Shown here one piece after another: positions 23,120 through 32,358 of a stretch of 56,316 nucleotides of DNA; position 1 is the stretch's first letter; every line of letters starts with the position of its first letter. The DNA is from Xanthomonas maliensis. GTDB taxonomy: Bacteria; Pseudomonadota; Gammaproteobacteria; Xanthomonadales; Xanthomonadaceae. Made by a program: the position numbers and the translations under genes. Where the stretch lies: the NCBI RefSeq assembly GCF_009192945.1, contig NZ_NSET01000038.1, positions 1 to 56,316 on the forward strand, read 5' to 3'. Under the pieces are notes generated by a model. That model did no database searches. It was given only the letters and a program-made list of their open reading frames with translations, and had not been told where the DNA came from.

Positions 23120-26100
23120 CTAGAACTTGTAAGTCAGCCCCAAGTACGCCAGCCGGCCCGCGTAGCCGCCGGTGTAGAAGCGGGCGCGGGTGTCGTCGCC
23201 CAGGTGCTGGCGCGACTCCTGCTTGGTCAGGTTCAGCACCGAGGCGGTGAGGCTGAGCGCGGGGGTGATGTTGTAGGCCGCGTTCACATCGATCTGGTAG
23301 TACGGCTCCTCGTAGACGTTCAGCCCGTTGACCAGGCCTTGCACGAGTTCCCCGCGGCGGTTGTACGAGGCGCGCAGCAGCAGGCGATCGGTTTCGTAGA
23401 ACACGGTGAGGTTGGTCTGGTTCTTGGCGCTGCCCGGCATGGAGGTCTTGCCGACCTCGGTGCCATCTTCCAGCCGGACCGCCGCCTTGCTGGCATCGTT
23501 GTAGGTGTAGTTGAACTGCACGCCGAGGCCGGACGGCAGCGTGTGCTGCGCGTAGAGCTCCACACCTTGCGAGACCGCGTCCTGGCCGCCGGCCTGGGTG
23601 CTGTAGTTCTGCACGGTGACCTGTTGCCCGTCGATCATCATGTTGACGTCGCTGATCACGTCGACCGCGAAGTTCTCCACGTTCTTGCGGAACAGTCCCA
23701 CACCGGCAACCGAGCCGGGCTGGAAATACCATTCCAGCCCCAGGTCGAACTGGGTGGCCTTGTACGGCTCCAGGTTCTTGTTGCTGCCCGAGCCGTACCA
23801 GCCCTGCTCGCTGGCACCGCCGGTCAGGCGTCGGTCGGCCACGTACTCGGGACTGTAGTACTCCAGGCTGCCGGGCGCGGCGATGTCGTTGTAGCTGGGG
23901 CGTGCGATCACCTTCGACGCTGCCGCGCGCAGCAGCAGGTTCTCGCTCAGGTCGTAGGCCAGGTTGAAACTCGGCAACACGTCGGTGTAGGTGCGGTCCA
24001 GTCCGCTGACCACGAACGACTCGGTGCGTTGCACGCTGTCGGACAAACGCCAGTAGCCTTCGGTCCCGCAATAGGTGTCGGCCGGGGCGCCGCTGGGCAT
24101 GGCGGCGCCCTGCTGGCAGGCCAGCGGATTGCCGTCGGCGCCGTCGAAGAAGTAGTCGTTGTAGGCGGTCACCTTGTCGGTGGAGTCGGCATGCTGGCCG
24201 GTGCGCGCCACCCGCACGCCAACGTTGCCCCGCAGCCGCTCGGCGTGGAAGTTGAGTTGCAGGTAGGTGGAATAGATCTTCTCGTCGACGTTGTAAACGA
24301 AGTTGTCTTCGCTGCGGGTCTGCATCGCGCCGTAGGTTTGGTTCAAGTAGCCGATGTAGCCCGGGAAGTTGATCGCCGGGAATGCGCTGGCATTGACGCC
24401 GCCGGCCAGGTTACCCACTGACGACAGCAGATCCGGCGAGAACTGGGTGGCGATGGCATTGCAGCGCCCGTTCCAGTAGCGGTTGTCGTAGTCGCTCGGG
24501 TCGGTGCCCGGGCACACCCAGTAGTTGTTGCCGGTATTGCGGTGGATGCCGCCATCGCGACGCTTGAGGCCGAACTGCAGCGAGTCGAAGAAGTCGCCGT
24601 CGATATGCCAGGTGGTGTCGATCTGCGCGTACTGCTGCTGGTTGGTGTTGCGGGTCCAGGACGAGCCGGTCGAGCCCAGATCGACCTGCAGGATGCCGTC
24701 GCGCAGGTTCTGCATCAGCTCCGGCGAGAAGGTCATGGTCGGCGTGCCGGTCAGGTCCCAGGCGCTGGCGAAGTTGCCGTTGCTCCAGCTGCCGTCGGCA
24801 TTCTGGCGACGCGGCTTGATCGGCAGGGAGAACTGCAGCTCCGGCCCGCCCTTGGCCCAGGTGCGGCCGGCCTTGAACGCCACGTCCACCTGCTCGCCGC
24901 GCCATTCGCCGCCCACGTCCACCGTCTGCGACTGCGATTTCTCGATGTTGTAGCTGCCGGTGATCTGCGGCGTCGGCACCGTGCAGTCGTCCGAGCCCCA
25001 GCCGCCCGGCGGCAGGCCGGCCGCGGCGGCCTGGGCCTCGCTGCAGTAGTAGGTCTTGCCCGGATGCAGGCTGTAGGCGGCGCCGGTGACGATGGTGCCA
25101 CTGGGATCGAGCTGCAACCCATCGAGCAGGCGGCCGCCGCGCCAGTTGCCATCGCCGTAATAGCGCGCGATGTTCCACTCGGGAATCTTGATGGTATTGG
25201 TCTGCGAGTCCTGCGACAGGTCGAAGCGGAAATAGTTCGCGGTCAGGGTCAGGTCGTCGGTCGGCTTGAACTGCAAGGTCAGTTGCCCGCCCTTGCGCTC
25301 GCGCTCCTCTTGCTTGACGTCCAGGCTGACCGCGGTCGGCATCATGAAGCGGGTGTAGTACCTGCCGTTCTGGTCCCAGAAGCCGGTGCCACCCCACCAG
25401 TTGGCGTTGAAGTCCGAGGGATTGCCGTTGACGTCGACCGCCGGGCCGCCTTCGTCGCGGCCGTACCACTGCCAGCTCTCGGTACTGGAGTTCAACGTGC
25501 GCGCGGTGCGCTTCTGCTGCGTGTAGCCGACGAACACGCCGAAGCGGTCGTCCTGGTCGTGCCACGAGTACGAGCCGGAGAACTGGCCATCGGTCTTCTT
25601 GCTGGTATCGGACCACACACCCTCGGCGGAGACGAAGCCCGAATTGGGCTCCAGCTCGAGCGGGCGCCGCGTGTGCAGGATCACCGTGCCGCCGATGCCG
25701 CCTTCGTCGATGCGCGCTTCCGGGGTCTTGTACAGCTCGGCGCTGCCGAGCAGATTGGATGGCAGCAGCGTGTAGTTGAACGAGCGCGTCGGGTCGCCGT
25801 TGGACTCGGCGGTGGCGATGTAGTTGCCGTTCAATTCGGTCAGCACCAGCTCCGAGGACAGGCCGCGCACGCTGACGTTCTTGCCTTCGCCGCCGTCGCG
25901 GCTGATGACCACGCCGGGCACGCGCTGCAGCGCATCGGCCACGTTCTTGTCGGGGAACTTGCCGACGTCCTCGGCGGTGATCACATCGACCACGGCGTTG
26001 GCGTTGCGCTTCTGCTCCAGGCTCTTCTCGATCGCGTAGCGGTAGCCGGTGACCGTCACCGCGTCCAGGTCCGTGGCCTGCACCTGGGCCTGGCCCGTGG

Positions 26101-26227
26101 GCGCCGGCGTGCCGTCGGCCTGCTGGGCCGCGGCGGTGGAAGCGGCGCTGGCGAGCAAGGCGACGGCGATACCGGCGGATAGTCGGCTACGGTTGCGTCC
26201 GAATGGCATGCAGTTCATTTCAATCAT
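23120..26227 (-). CDS. TonB-dependent outer-membrane receptor
   Basis: A 1035-residue receptor with a signal peptide (about 1-35, cut near AAAQQ), a TonB-box-like TVTGY segment at about 57-61, a plug domain (about 70-200; DALQRVPGVVISRDGGEGKN and SVRGLSSELVLTELNG) and a 22-strand barrel ending in the aromatic C-terminus YLGLTYKF. Length and plug sequence fit the large Xanthomonas receptors of the carbohydrate or oligomer uptake class rather than siderophore receptors, but no degradative enzyme or transporter is adjacent, so the substrate is unknown. ATG at 26209 is an alternative start. A 120-bp near-copy of part of the barrel lies downstream. Confidence 0.95.
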   Translation of the reverse strand: MIEMNCMPFGRNRSRLSAGIAVALLASAASTAAAQQADGTPAPTGQAQVQATDLDAVTVTGYRYAIEKSLEQKRNANAVVDVITAEDVGKFPDKNVADALQRVPGVVISRDGGEGKNVSVRGLSSELVLTELNGNYIATAESNGDPTRSFNYTLLPSNLLGSAELYKTPEARIDEGGIGGTVILHTRRPLELEPNSGFVSAEGVWSDTSKKTDGQFSGSYSWHDQDDRFGVFVGYTQQKRTARTLNSSTESWQWYGRDEGGPAVDVNGNPSDFNANWWGGTGFWDQNGRYYTRFMMPTAVSLDVKQEERERKGGQLTLQFKPTDDLTLTANYFRFDLSQDSQTNTIKIPEWNIARYYGDGNWRGGRLLDGLQLDPSGTIVTGAAYSLHPGKTYYCSEAQAAAAGLPPGGWGSDDCTVPTPQITGSYNIEKSQSQTVDVGGEWRGEQVDVAFKAGRTWAKGGPELQFSLPIKPRRQNADGSWSNGNFASAWDLTGTPTMTFSPELMQNLRDGILQVDLGSTGSSWTRNTNQQQYAQIDTTWHIDGDFFDSLQFGLKRRDGGIHRNTGNNYWVCPGTDPSDYDNRYWNGRCNAIATQFSPDLLSSVGNLAGGVNASAFPAINFPGYIGYLNQTYGAMQTRSEDNFVYNVDEKIYSTYLQLNFHAERLRGNVGVRVARTGQHADSTDKVTAYNDYFFDGADGNPLACQQGAAMPSGAPADTYCGTEGYWRLSDSVQRTESFVVSGLDRTYTDVLPSFNLAYDLSENLLLRAAASKVIARPSYNDIAAPGSLEYYSPEYVADRRLTGGASEQGWYGSGSNKNLEPYKATQFDLGLEWYFQPGSVAGVGLFRKNVENFAVDVISDVNMMIDGQQVTVQNYSTQAGGQDAVSQGVELYAQHTLPSGLGVQFNYTYNDASKAAVRLEDGTEVGKTSMPGSAKNQTNLTVFYETDRLLLRASYNRRGELVQGLVNGLNVYEEPYYQIDVNAAYNITPALSLTASVLNLTKQESRQHLGDDTRARFYTGGYAGRLAYLGLTYKF

Positions 26228-26300
26228 CCTCTCCTAAAGATTGATCGGCGACGCGAGCGCGACCGCAGCGCGATCCAACGATCGAGCAGCCTTTGCGTCG

Positions 26301-26753
26301 CTATGAAGAGCTTCCGGCGCCATTGCGGCGAGCCGGTGTTGGTTCCCCCTCTGTCCTGCAAACTTCGAATTTAGATCGTTCTAATGCATCGGCAAGCTTA
26401 ACTAGCACAGCACACCTCGCAACGCATGCTGCCGCGCAACAGGTCGCGTCCATGGGGTGTTGTCTGCAGCGCTCGCAACAACGCGTACAGGCTGCATTGC
26501 TGCGGGCTTGCGGCACGGGTTGCCGCGTTGCTGGTTGCAGCAGTTCGATCGTGGCCAACGAAACATGTCCGCCCGTGTCCAAACGCACACGGCCTGCGCT
26601 GTAGGCACCAGGCTCGGCGACGTGCAATAGCGTTTCCAGCCCGGCGATGTGGCTAGGCGAAGCATCTTGGGTGCGGCAGAACGACTCCGCGCCGGGTCGC
26701 CAGGACATGCCGGCATGCACGACCGCACCGAACAGCAGGGCGATGCGATGCAT
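26301..26753 (-). CDS. Hypothetical ORF upstream of the receptor gene
   Basis: A 150-residue open frame (MHRIALLFGAVVHAGMSW start). The N-terminus could be a weak signal sequence; the middle (SPSHIAGLETLLHVAEPG, GRVRLDTGGHVSLATIELL) looks coding, while the C-terminal third is Cys- and Arg-rich and less convincing. No good ribosome binding site. It may be a decayed gene. The receptor promoter lies in the 73 bases between it and 26227. Confidence 0.3.
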   Translation of the reverse strand: MHRIALLFGAVVHAGMSWRPGAESFCRTQDASPSHIAGLETLLHVAEPGAYSAGRVRLDTGGHVSLATIELLQPATRQPVPQARSNAACTRCCERCRQHPMDATCCAAACVARCAVLVKLADALERSKFEVCRTEGEPTPARRNGAGSSS

Positions 26754-26916
26754 GGCACCCGAACCGTGCAGGCGTTTACGGGTGTGTGGGAGAAAGGGCT
26801 TTGCAGGGAAGCCCCGTTCTTCGGTAGCCGCGGTGCCGCGCCGCGGGCCGCTGCCTGTGGTGCGGCACGCTGAGCGTTTGAAGGGCCGGCGTTGCCGGCC
26901 GACGGGACGCGCGCGC

Positions 26917-27576
26917 TCAGTCGCGCTCGAAGCGCTGGAGTTCGTCCAGTTGCGCCAGCGCCTTGCGCAGGCTGCCGCCGCTCAAGGAAGCGTCCATCGT
27001 CTTGCCGAGCTCGGCGCGTTGCGGGCGGCGTGCCCAGCGATGGAACCACCCGGTCGCCAGCAGGCCCGCGATGCCGATGCCGTAGCCGCTCCACACCAGT
27101 GCCGGCGCCTTGGCCAGCAGATCGACATCGCCCAGGCCAGCCAGGGCTTGCAAGATCGCGACCCACAGGAACCACCACGGCAGGCCGGCGACCATGCCGC
27201 TGCCGATGTACAGCGTGCGTGCGCGCAGCAACTGCTTCTGGATGCCGAGCACCGGCTGCGAGTAGTCGATGTTGCCGATCTGTCCCAATACCAAGCCCGC
27301 GGCGACGATCGTCACTACGCCATACGCCTGCACCAGCACGCCGGCAACGATGGACGAAGCGTGCGCCGGATGGCTCATCCACAGCAGCGATGCGAGCAGG
27401 ATGAAGGCAAGACCGAACAGGATCTGCACCACCTGACCCCAGAACAGCGGGCGCAGGCTGCCGCGCGTCTTGTCGAGCTTGCGCTCGCGCAGTGCGTGCA
27501 GCTGCAACATCGTGTCCAGTTGCAGTCGGCGGTCCAGCGATTGCCAGGCGGATTTGAAGTCGTCGAGTTCCATCAT
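26917..27576 (-). CDS. Membrane protein encoded with an ECF sigma factor
   Basis: A 219-residue protein: an N-terminal amphipathic region (DDFKSAWQSLDRRLQLD) and four hydrophobic segments (about 50-70, 75-100, 125-150 and 155-178), then a soluble C-terminal tail with KALAQLDELQRFE. It starts 17 bases after the ECF sigma factor gene. Genes in this position often encode anti-sigma factors, yet no zinc-binding ZAS motif (HxxxCxxC) is present. It may be a novel sensor partner. ATG at 27573 has the better Shine-Dalgarno spacing. Confidence 0.75.
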   Translation of the reverse strand: MMELDDFKSAWQSLDRRLQLDTMLQLHALRERKLDKTRGSLRPLFWGQVVQILFGLAFILLASLLWMSHPAHASSIVAGVLVQAYGVVTIVAAGLVLGQIGNIDYSQPVLGIQKQLLRARTLYIGSGMVAGLPWWFLWVAILQALAGLGDVDLLAKAPALVWSGYGIGIAGLLATGWFHRWARRPQRAELGKTMDASLSGGSLRKALAQLDELQRFERD

Positions 27577-27593
27577 GGTCTCCCTGTCGCGTC

Positions 27594-28118
27594 TTAGCGG
27601 AATTCGTCGCGGATGCGCTGTTTCAGGCGTCCGATCTTGGTGGAGACATTGCTTTCGGTGATGCCGAGGATCTCGGCGATCTCGCGTTGTGGTCGCTCCT
27701 CGAGATAGAGCAGCAGCAAGGCGCGATCCAGCGCCGGCTGGCGGGCGATGAATCCTTGCAGCAGGCGCAGGCGTTGTTGCTGTTCGGGATCGGCGGCGTT
27801 GCCGTCGGCCAGATCGTGCAGGGCATGGTCCAGCGACACCGCGTCGTGGCGACGCCGTAGCTGCAGATGGCGCAAGTGGCTGATCGCCACGTTCAGCGCA
27901 ATCCGGTACATCCAGGTGCTGAAGCTGCGCGTCGGGTCGTAATTTGGGTACGCATGCCATAGCTGCGCGGCGATCTCCTGCGCAAGGTCGGCGCGGTCGT
28001 CGCCACCGCCTGCATAGCTATTGGCGACTTTGAAGACGATGCCGGAATGCCGCTGCAGCAGCATGTCGAAGGTGTTCCGGGCGTCGGGTATGGTCATGGT
28101 GGCGGCGATGATATCCAT
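27594..28118 (-). CDS. ECF-type RNA polymerase sigma factor
   Basis: A 174-residue sigma-70 group IV protein with region 2 (DLAQEIAAQLWHAYPNYDP, then SFSTWMYRIALNVA) and region 4 (QREIAEILGITESNVSTKI, RLKQRI). It directs RNA polymerase to a small stress regulon. ATG at 28118 is preceded by AAGGA; the GTG/ATG at 28097 would still include region 2. It forms an operon with the membrane protein at 26917-27576. Its regulon is not evident here. Confidence 0.9.
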   Translation of the reverse strand: MDIIAATMTIPDARNTFDMLLQRHSGIVFKVANSYAGGGDDRADLAQEIAAQLWHAYPNYDPTRSFSTWMYRIALNVAISHLRHLQLRRRHDAVSLDHALHDLADGNAADPEQQQRLRLLQGFIARQPALDRALLLLYLEERPQREIAEILGITESNVSTKIGRLKQRIRDEFR

Positions 28119-28638
28119 TGGGTCCTTGGCGAGGTCTACGCGCCCCTCAAGCCCATGATTCGCACCGGCGCGCGGAATCTCACATCCGCGCCAGCAGGAA
28201 CGTCCAGGCGAATGCCGGCTGCATGGCCCTCGGTGTCGCCATGCTCCAGGAGGTGGCCGGGCACCGGATAGGTCATGTATTTGCAAACGATCGTTGCAGT
28301 AACGTCACTACATGACAATGCAACGTTTCTGATGTCGAGCCCACGGGGGCTCCCATGGTCAATGCGTGGGAGCGGTCGCCATGATGGCACTGGAAGGCGC
28401 CGGCTACGAAAGGAAACGACGGCTAGAGGTTCCCTGCCCCGTTGATTTGGTCGTAGACCGACACCGTGCGGCATCGGTAGGCAGGCTGGCATTGGCACGC
28501 AGCGTCACGGTGACCAACGGCACCTTGCCGGTGAATGCGTCGCCGACGCCGGCCGCACCTCGGCGACACCACCCTAGGTTCCCTACAGCAGCGAAGGCGG
28601 CAGGTCCGTCGTGCGACTCGCACGCGGCGATCATCGGC
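28119..28638. other. Intergenic region between SDR and ECF genes
   Basis: Should hold the ECF operon promoter near 28119-28330. On the minus strand at about 28404-28600 a possible decayed C-terminus is seen: one frame reads GDAFTGKVPLVTVTLRANAS and another ends TVSVYDQINGAGNL, as if a frameshift separates them. The family was not recognised. Confidence 0.35.
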
Positions 28639-29388
28639 TCAGCCCGCCTCCGCCGCCCACTGCAGCGCATCCGCTCCGGCCGGGAGATACAGCGGTGCCG
28701 ACGCATCGGTCGCCGCGCGCCAGACGGCTTCGGCGACGTCCTGCAGACGCGTCCCGGGGCCGGTGGATGCGGCCATCCGCGCGATGGTGTGGCGCATGAA
28801 GTCGCCGTAGACGGCATCGTCCATGCCGCGCAGGCGGGTGCGGGCGGTGTCGCGAAAGCGGGTCTCGCCCGAGGAGCCCGGCAGCACGATGCGCACACGC
28901 ACGCCGAACGGTTCGACTTCGCTTGCCAGCGATTCGCTGAAGGCATTCACCGCCGCCTTGGCCGCACGGTAGACGCCGACCAGCGGCAACGGCTTGTAGG
29001 TGACGCTGGAGGTGACGTTCACCACGATGCCGGCGCCGCGCGCGCGCATCTGCGGCAACACCGCCTGCGTCATCGCCATGGTGCCGAAGGTATTGGTGTC
29101 GAACAGGGCACGCAGCGTGTCCATGTCCATCAATTCGAGCGGCGCGGGCGCACCAAAGCCGGCGTTGTTGACCAGCACGTCGATCGGGCCGGCCGCGGCG
29201 ATGGCTGCGCGGATGCTCTGGGCATCGGTGACGTCCAACGGCAGCACACGCAGCTGTGGCGACGGCGGCAGCAGGTCCTCGCGCGGGGTGCGCATGGTGG
29301 CAAGCACCCGCCAATCGCGGGCGAGGAAGTAGCGTGCGGTTTCCAGGCCGAAGCCGGAGGAACAGCCGGTGATCAGAACGGTCTTCAA
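28639..29388 (-). CDS. SDR family oxidoreductase
   Basis: A 249-residue classical SDR: TGCSSGFG (about residues 7-14), NNAG (NNAGFG), catalytic Ser in NVTSSV, and Y-R-A-A-K as the YxxxK pair. The start is taken as TTG at 29388 because it gives the normal KTVLITG N-terminus and AAGGAA lies 5 bases upstream; no ATG is available there. It diverges from the AraC gene at 29485, a common regulator-reductase pairing, so it is probably induced by the small molecule that AraC protein senses. Substrate unknown. Confidence 0.86.
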   Translation of the reverse strand: MKTVLITGCSSGFGLETARYFLARDWRVLATMRTPREDLLPPSPQLRVLPLDVTDAQSIRAAIAAAGPIDVLVNNAGFGAPAPLELMDMDTLRALFDTNTFGTMAMTQAVLPQMRARGAGIVVNVTSSVTYKPLPLVGVYRAAKAAVNAFSESLASEVEPFGVRVRIVLPGSSGETRFRDTARTRLRGMDDAVYGDFMRHTIARMAASTGPGTRLQDVAEAVWRAATDASAPLYLPAGADALQWAAEAG

Positions 29389-29484
29389 GGGAATTCCTTG
29401 CGCGTGGACGAGTCGCCACGATAGATAGCCGCCTCCGTACTTGCTACGATCCAGCGTCCTTGATTCGTTTGCGAGCGTCCAGCG

Positions 29485-30435
29485 ATGGTGGATCCTCTTG
29501 CCGAGGTGGTGACACTGCTGCAGCCCACCGCCCGGTTCTCCAAGCATGTGGTAGGTGCCGGTTCCTGGCGCATCCGGCGGTCCGACGCCGGGCAGCCCTT
29601 CTATTGCGCGGTGCTGGAAGGCGGATGCTCCATGACGCTGGACGGTGGCGCGCCGACCCTGCTGCAAACGGGTGATTTCGTGCTGGTGCCTGCGGCGTAC
29701 AGCGTCACGATGTCCAGCCTTGCGCCGCACGACGGCGTGGCCGAGAGCCTGCCGACCGCACTGGGCAACGGCGTGTTCCGGATCGGTGTGCAGCAAGGCC
29801 CGACCGACGTGCGCATCCTGGCCGGCCACTGCAGCTTCGGCTCGCCGGATGCGGCGCTGCTGGTCTCGTTGCTGCCGCAACGGGTCTGTGTGCACGGCGA
29901 GCAGCGGCTCGCCACGCTGGTGCAGTTGGTCAGCGAGGAGACGCGCGAGGCGCGGCCCGCCCGCGAGGTGGTGCTCGCGCGCCTGCTGGAAGTGCTGCTG
30001 ATCGAAGCGCTGCGCTCGGCCGCCGGCACGGCGGCGTCGCCGGGCCTGGCACGCGGGCTGGCCGATGCGCGCCTGGCAACGGCGATCCGCGCGCTGCACG
30101 CGCAGCCCACGCGCGCATGGACGGTAGCCGCCTTGGCAAAGGAAGCGGCCTTGTCGCGTTCGGCGTTCTTCGAACGCTTCGGACGCACAGTCGGCATGGC
30201 GCCGATGGAATACCTGCTCGCCTGGCGCATGGCCCTGGCCAAGGACCTGCTGGGCCGCAGTGAGTTCGGCATCGCCGATATCGCCGAGCGCGTCGGCTAC
30301 AGCTCCGCGAGCACCTTCAGCGTTGCCTTCGCCCGCCACGTCGGACAGCCGCCCACACAGTACGCACGCGCCCGTCGCCGCGGTGCGGCGCGCGGCGACG
30401 CGCCGCTCTCGATGCAGGTCGGTGACATGGAGTAG
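29485..30435 (+). CDS. AraC family regulator with cupin sensor domain
   Basis: A 316-residue regulator. The N-terminal half (about 5-190) is an AraC-type cupin (DPLAEVVTLLQPTARFSKHV start, LQTGDFVLVPA strand), and the C-terminal half has two helix-turn-helix motifs: WTVAALAKEAALSRSAFFER (about 212-231) and GIADIAERVGYSSASTFSVA (about 260-279). It is divergent from the SDR at 28639-29388, which it most likely controls. This cupin-6 AraC type commonly regulates redox or detoxification genes. Confidence 0.92.
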   Translation: MVDPLAEVVTLLQPTARFSKHVVGAGSWRIRRSDAGQPFYCAVLEGGCSMTLDGGAPTLLQTGDFVLVPAAYSVTMSSLAPHDGVAESLPTALGNGVFRIGVQQGPTDVRILAGHCSFGSPDAALLVSLLPQRVCVHGEQRLATLVQLVSEETREARPAREVVLARLLEVLLIEALRSAAGTAASPGLARGLADARLATAIRALHAQPTRAWTVAALAKEAALSRSAFFERFGRTVGMAPMEYLLAWRMALAKDLLGRSEFGIADIAERVGYSSASTFSVAFARHVGQPPTQYARARRRGAARGDAPLSMQVGDME

Positions 30436-30649
30436 GCCCTCGCCGCGGCTGACTGTTCCTGCGCGCGCGCCCTCGGTGGATGCAATGCGAGCTGCGCGAT
30501 ACGTTCGCGGTCACGCGTTCGAACCGGTGCGCGGAGCGCTGGGCATGCGATGGCGACTCGCCCAACCAGGCCAGCGCCGCGATCGGATCGGGCAGCAGGT
30601 GTCCGTCATTGCGCGGGACCAACATACAACGCGTGACGCACGATGGCGA

Positions 30650-31558
30650 TTACGCTGTCTTGCCGAACGCCTCCTGGTACACCGACGTCAACCAGTCGAC
30701 GAAGACCCTCACGCGCGGCGACAGCTGGCGATGTTGCGGATACATCGCCGAGACCGGCAATCCCGTGCTCTGCCAATCGCCCAACACCTCGACCAGACGG
30801 CCATCGCGCAACTCGCTCTCCACATGGAAGCGTGGCAATTGGATCAGGCCGCAGCCGCGTAGCGCGCAGATGACGTAGTTCTCCGCGTCGCTGACGGACA
30901 TCCAGCTGCCGAGTTCGTATTCGCGCGCCTGTCCGTCGACGATCAGTTCGAACGGGTAGTTGATGCTGCGGTCGCTGGCGAAGAAGCCGACCGCCTGGTG
31001 GGAAGACAACGCGTCCGGATGGTGTGGAATGCCGAACTCGGCCAGGTAGTCGGGACTGGCGCAGATCACCTCGGGCATCACCGCCAATCGCCGCGCCACC
31101 AGCGAGGAATCCGGGGGATTGCCGGCGCGGACCACGCAATCGATGCCGTCCCGCACGAGGTCGACCAGACGATCGCCGCTGCTGATGACGAAATCGATGC
31201 TCGGATAGCGACTGCGAAACGCGTCGATGCGCGGCAGCACGATGCGGGTGGCATGGGTGCCGTGCAGATCAACGCGCAATGTCCCGCTCGGGTTGGAGGC
31301 CACATGCTGCAACGAGGCCTCGGCATCGTCGAGATCGCCGAGCACCTGCACGCAGCGCTGGTAGAACGCCTGTCCATCCAGGGTTGGACGCACTTGGCGC
31401 GTGGTCCGGTCGAGCAGGCGCACGCCCAATCGCGCTTCCAGTTGCTGGATGGCATGGGTGGCGGTTGCCCGGGGCAGTTCCAGCGCATCGGCGGCACGGC
31501 TGAAGCTGCCAAGCTCGACAATGCGGGTGAACAAGCGCAGGGCGTCGAGGCGGTCCAT
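30650..31558 (-). CDS. LysR family transcriptional regulator
   Basis: A 302-residue LysR protein of the same CrgA/DmlR-like branch as those at 361 and 7585: MDRLDAL opening, GSFSRAADALELPRATATHA helix-turn-helix, TTRQV wing and an effector domain (about 90-295). It faces a disrupted SDR gene (31735-32108) and the DUF1097/DoxX genes beyond it, so its original target seems partly lost. Confidence 0.92.
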   Translation of the reverse strand: MDRLDALRLFTRIVELGSFSRAADALELPRATATHAIQQLEARLGVRLLDRTTRQVRPTLDGQAFYQRCVQVLGDLDDAEASLQHVASNPSGTLRVDLHGTHATRIVLPRIDAFRSRYPSIDFVISSGDRLVDLVRDGIDCVVRAGNPPDSSLVARRLAVMPEVICASPDYLAEFGIPHHPDALSSHQAVGFFASDRSINYPFELIVDGQAREYELGSWMSVSDAENYVICALRGCGLIQLPRFHVESELRDGRLVEVLGDWQSTGLPVSAMYPQHRQLSPRVRVFVDWLTSVYQEAFGKTA

Positions 31559-31734
31559 TGTTCGATTATTGATCGAGATTGAATTGTCTTGCCAACCTCC
31601 GAGTATTTATTCGTTCCGCACCACTCCTGACACTGGGCTCCAGCCGACGCTTTCGAGGAGCCAGCGTATGTCCACCCTCCCCGTTAGAACGGGTTATGCA
31701 CGTTGAGATGAGATGCGTCGGCCGTCAGCGGTGC

Positions 31735-32108
31735 GCAGCGGGCGGTACCGCGGAAGCAGTGCGCGGCGGTGTCGGCAATCGCGACAACGTCGCCGAGTTG
31801 TTCGGCCGCACGATCACGGCATTCGGCCGCCTCGATGCGGTGATCCACAACGCCGGCGTGATGCCGGTGGTGCCGATCGCCGACGGCACCCGGGCCGAGT
31901 TCGAACGTACGATCGCGACCAACCTGCGCAGCATCTTCCTGCTGATGGCGCAGGCCGCGAGCCATCTGGGTGACGACGGACGCTTCATCGCGCTGTCCTC
32001 AGCGTGCTGACCAAGAACTTTCCCGACTGCAGCCGTCGCCTTCCTCGCCGGGCCGGACGGTGCCTGGGTCACTCGCAGGTGCTTCGCGTCAACGGCGGCT
32101 TCGCCTGA
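31735..32108 (+). pseudogene. Disrupted SDR oxidoreductase gene
   Basis: A plus-strand frame encodes the middle of an SDR (RLDAVIHNAGVMPVVPIADG, then GRFIALSSA) but stops at 32010. The C-terminus (VAFLAGPDGAWV, then SQVLRVNGGFA ending at 32108) lies downstream in shifted frames. The N-terminal cofactor motif and the YxxxK active-site segment are missing, so there are internal deletions plus a frameshift. It is divergent from the LysR gene at 30650. Confidence 0.8.
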
Positions 32109-32145
32109 ACCGCCACTCCGCAACGCCATACAAGAGGAAACATCC

Positions 32146-32358
32146 ATGTGCCAACGCATTCTTTTCATGGTGGGCGCGCCCTTTGGCCAGTGTTCGTTCT
32201 GCGCCCACGCCGATTCGTCAGACCATGCACGCGGCGTGGCGACGGCGATTTCCGATCCCATTGATGGCGAGTCCCTGCCATGCATCGGCCTGAAGGCCAT
32301 GCTCATGCAGCGCGACAACACCGCCCGCGGGCGGCAGGCGGTGGCCCATGGCGCGTAA
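32146..32358 (+). CDS. Small doubtful ORF before the DUF1097 gene
   Basis: A 70-residue ORF (MCQRILFMVGAPFGQCSFCA start) with a good AGAGGAAA site 6-7 bases before the ATG; its end overlaps the DUF1097 start by 11 bases. The first third resembles a real N-terminus, the rest is unconvincing. It may be a decayed gene left beside the SDR pseudogene or a translated leader. Confidence 0.28.
   Translation: MCQRILFMVGAPFGQCSFCAHADSSDHARGVATAISDPIDGESLPCIGLKAMLMQRDNTARGRQAVAHGA

Noticed and set aside
24542..26182. A 546-codon open frame opposite the TonB-dependent receptor
   Set aside because: It is the antisense shadow of a strongly supported receptor gene, Val/Arg/His-rich with no domain or ribosome binding site.
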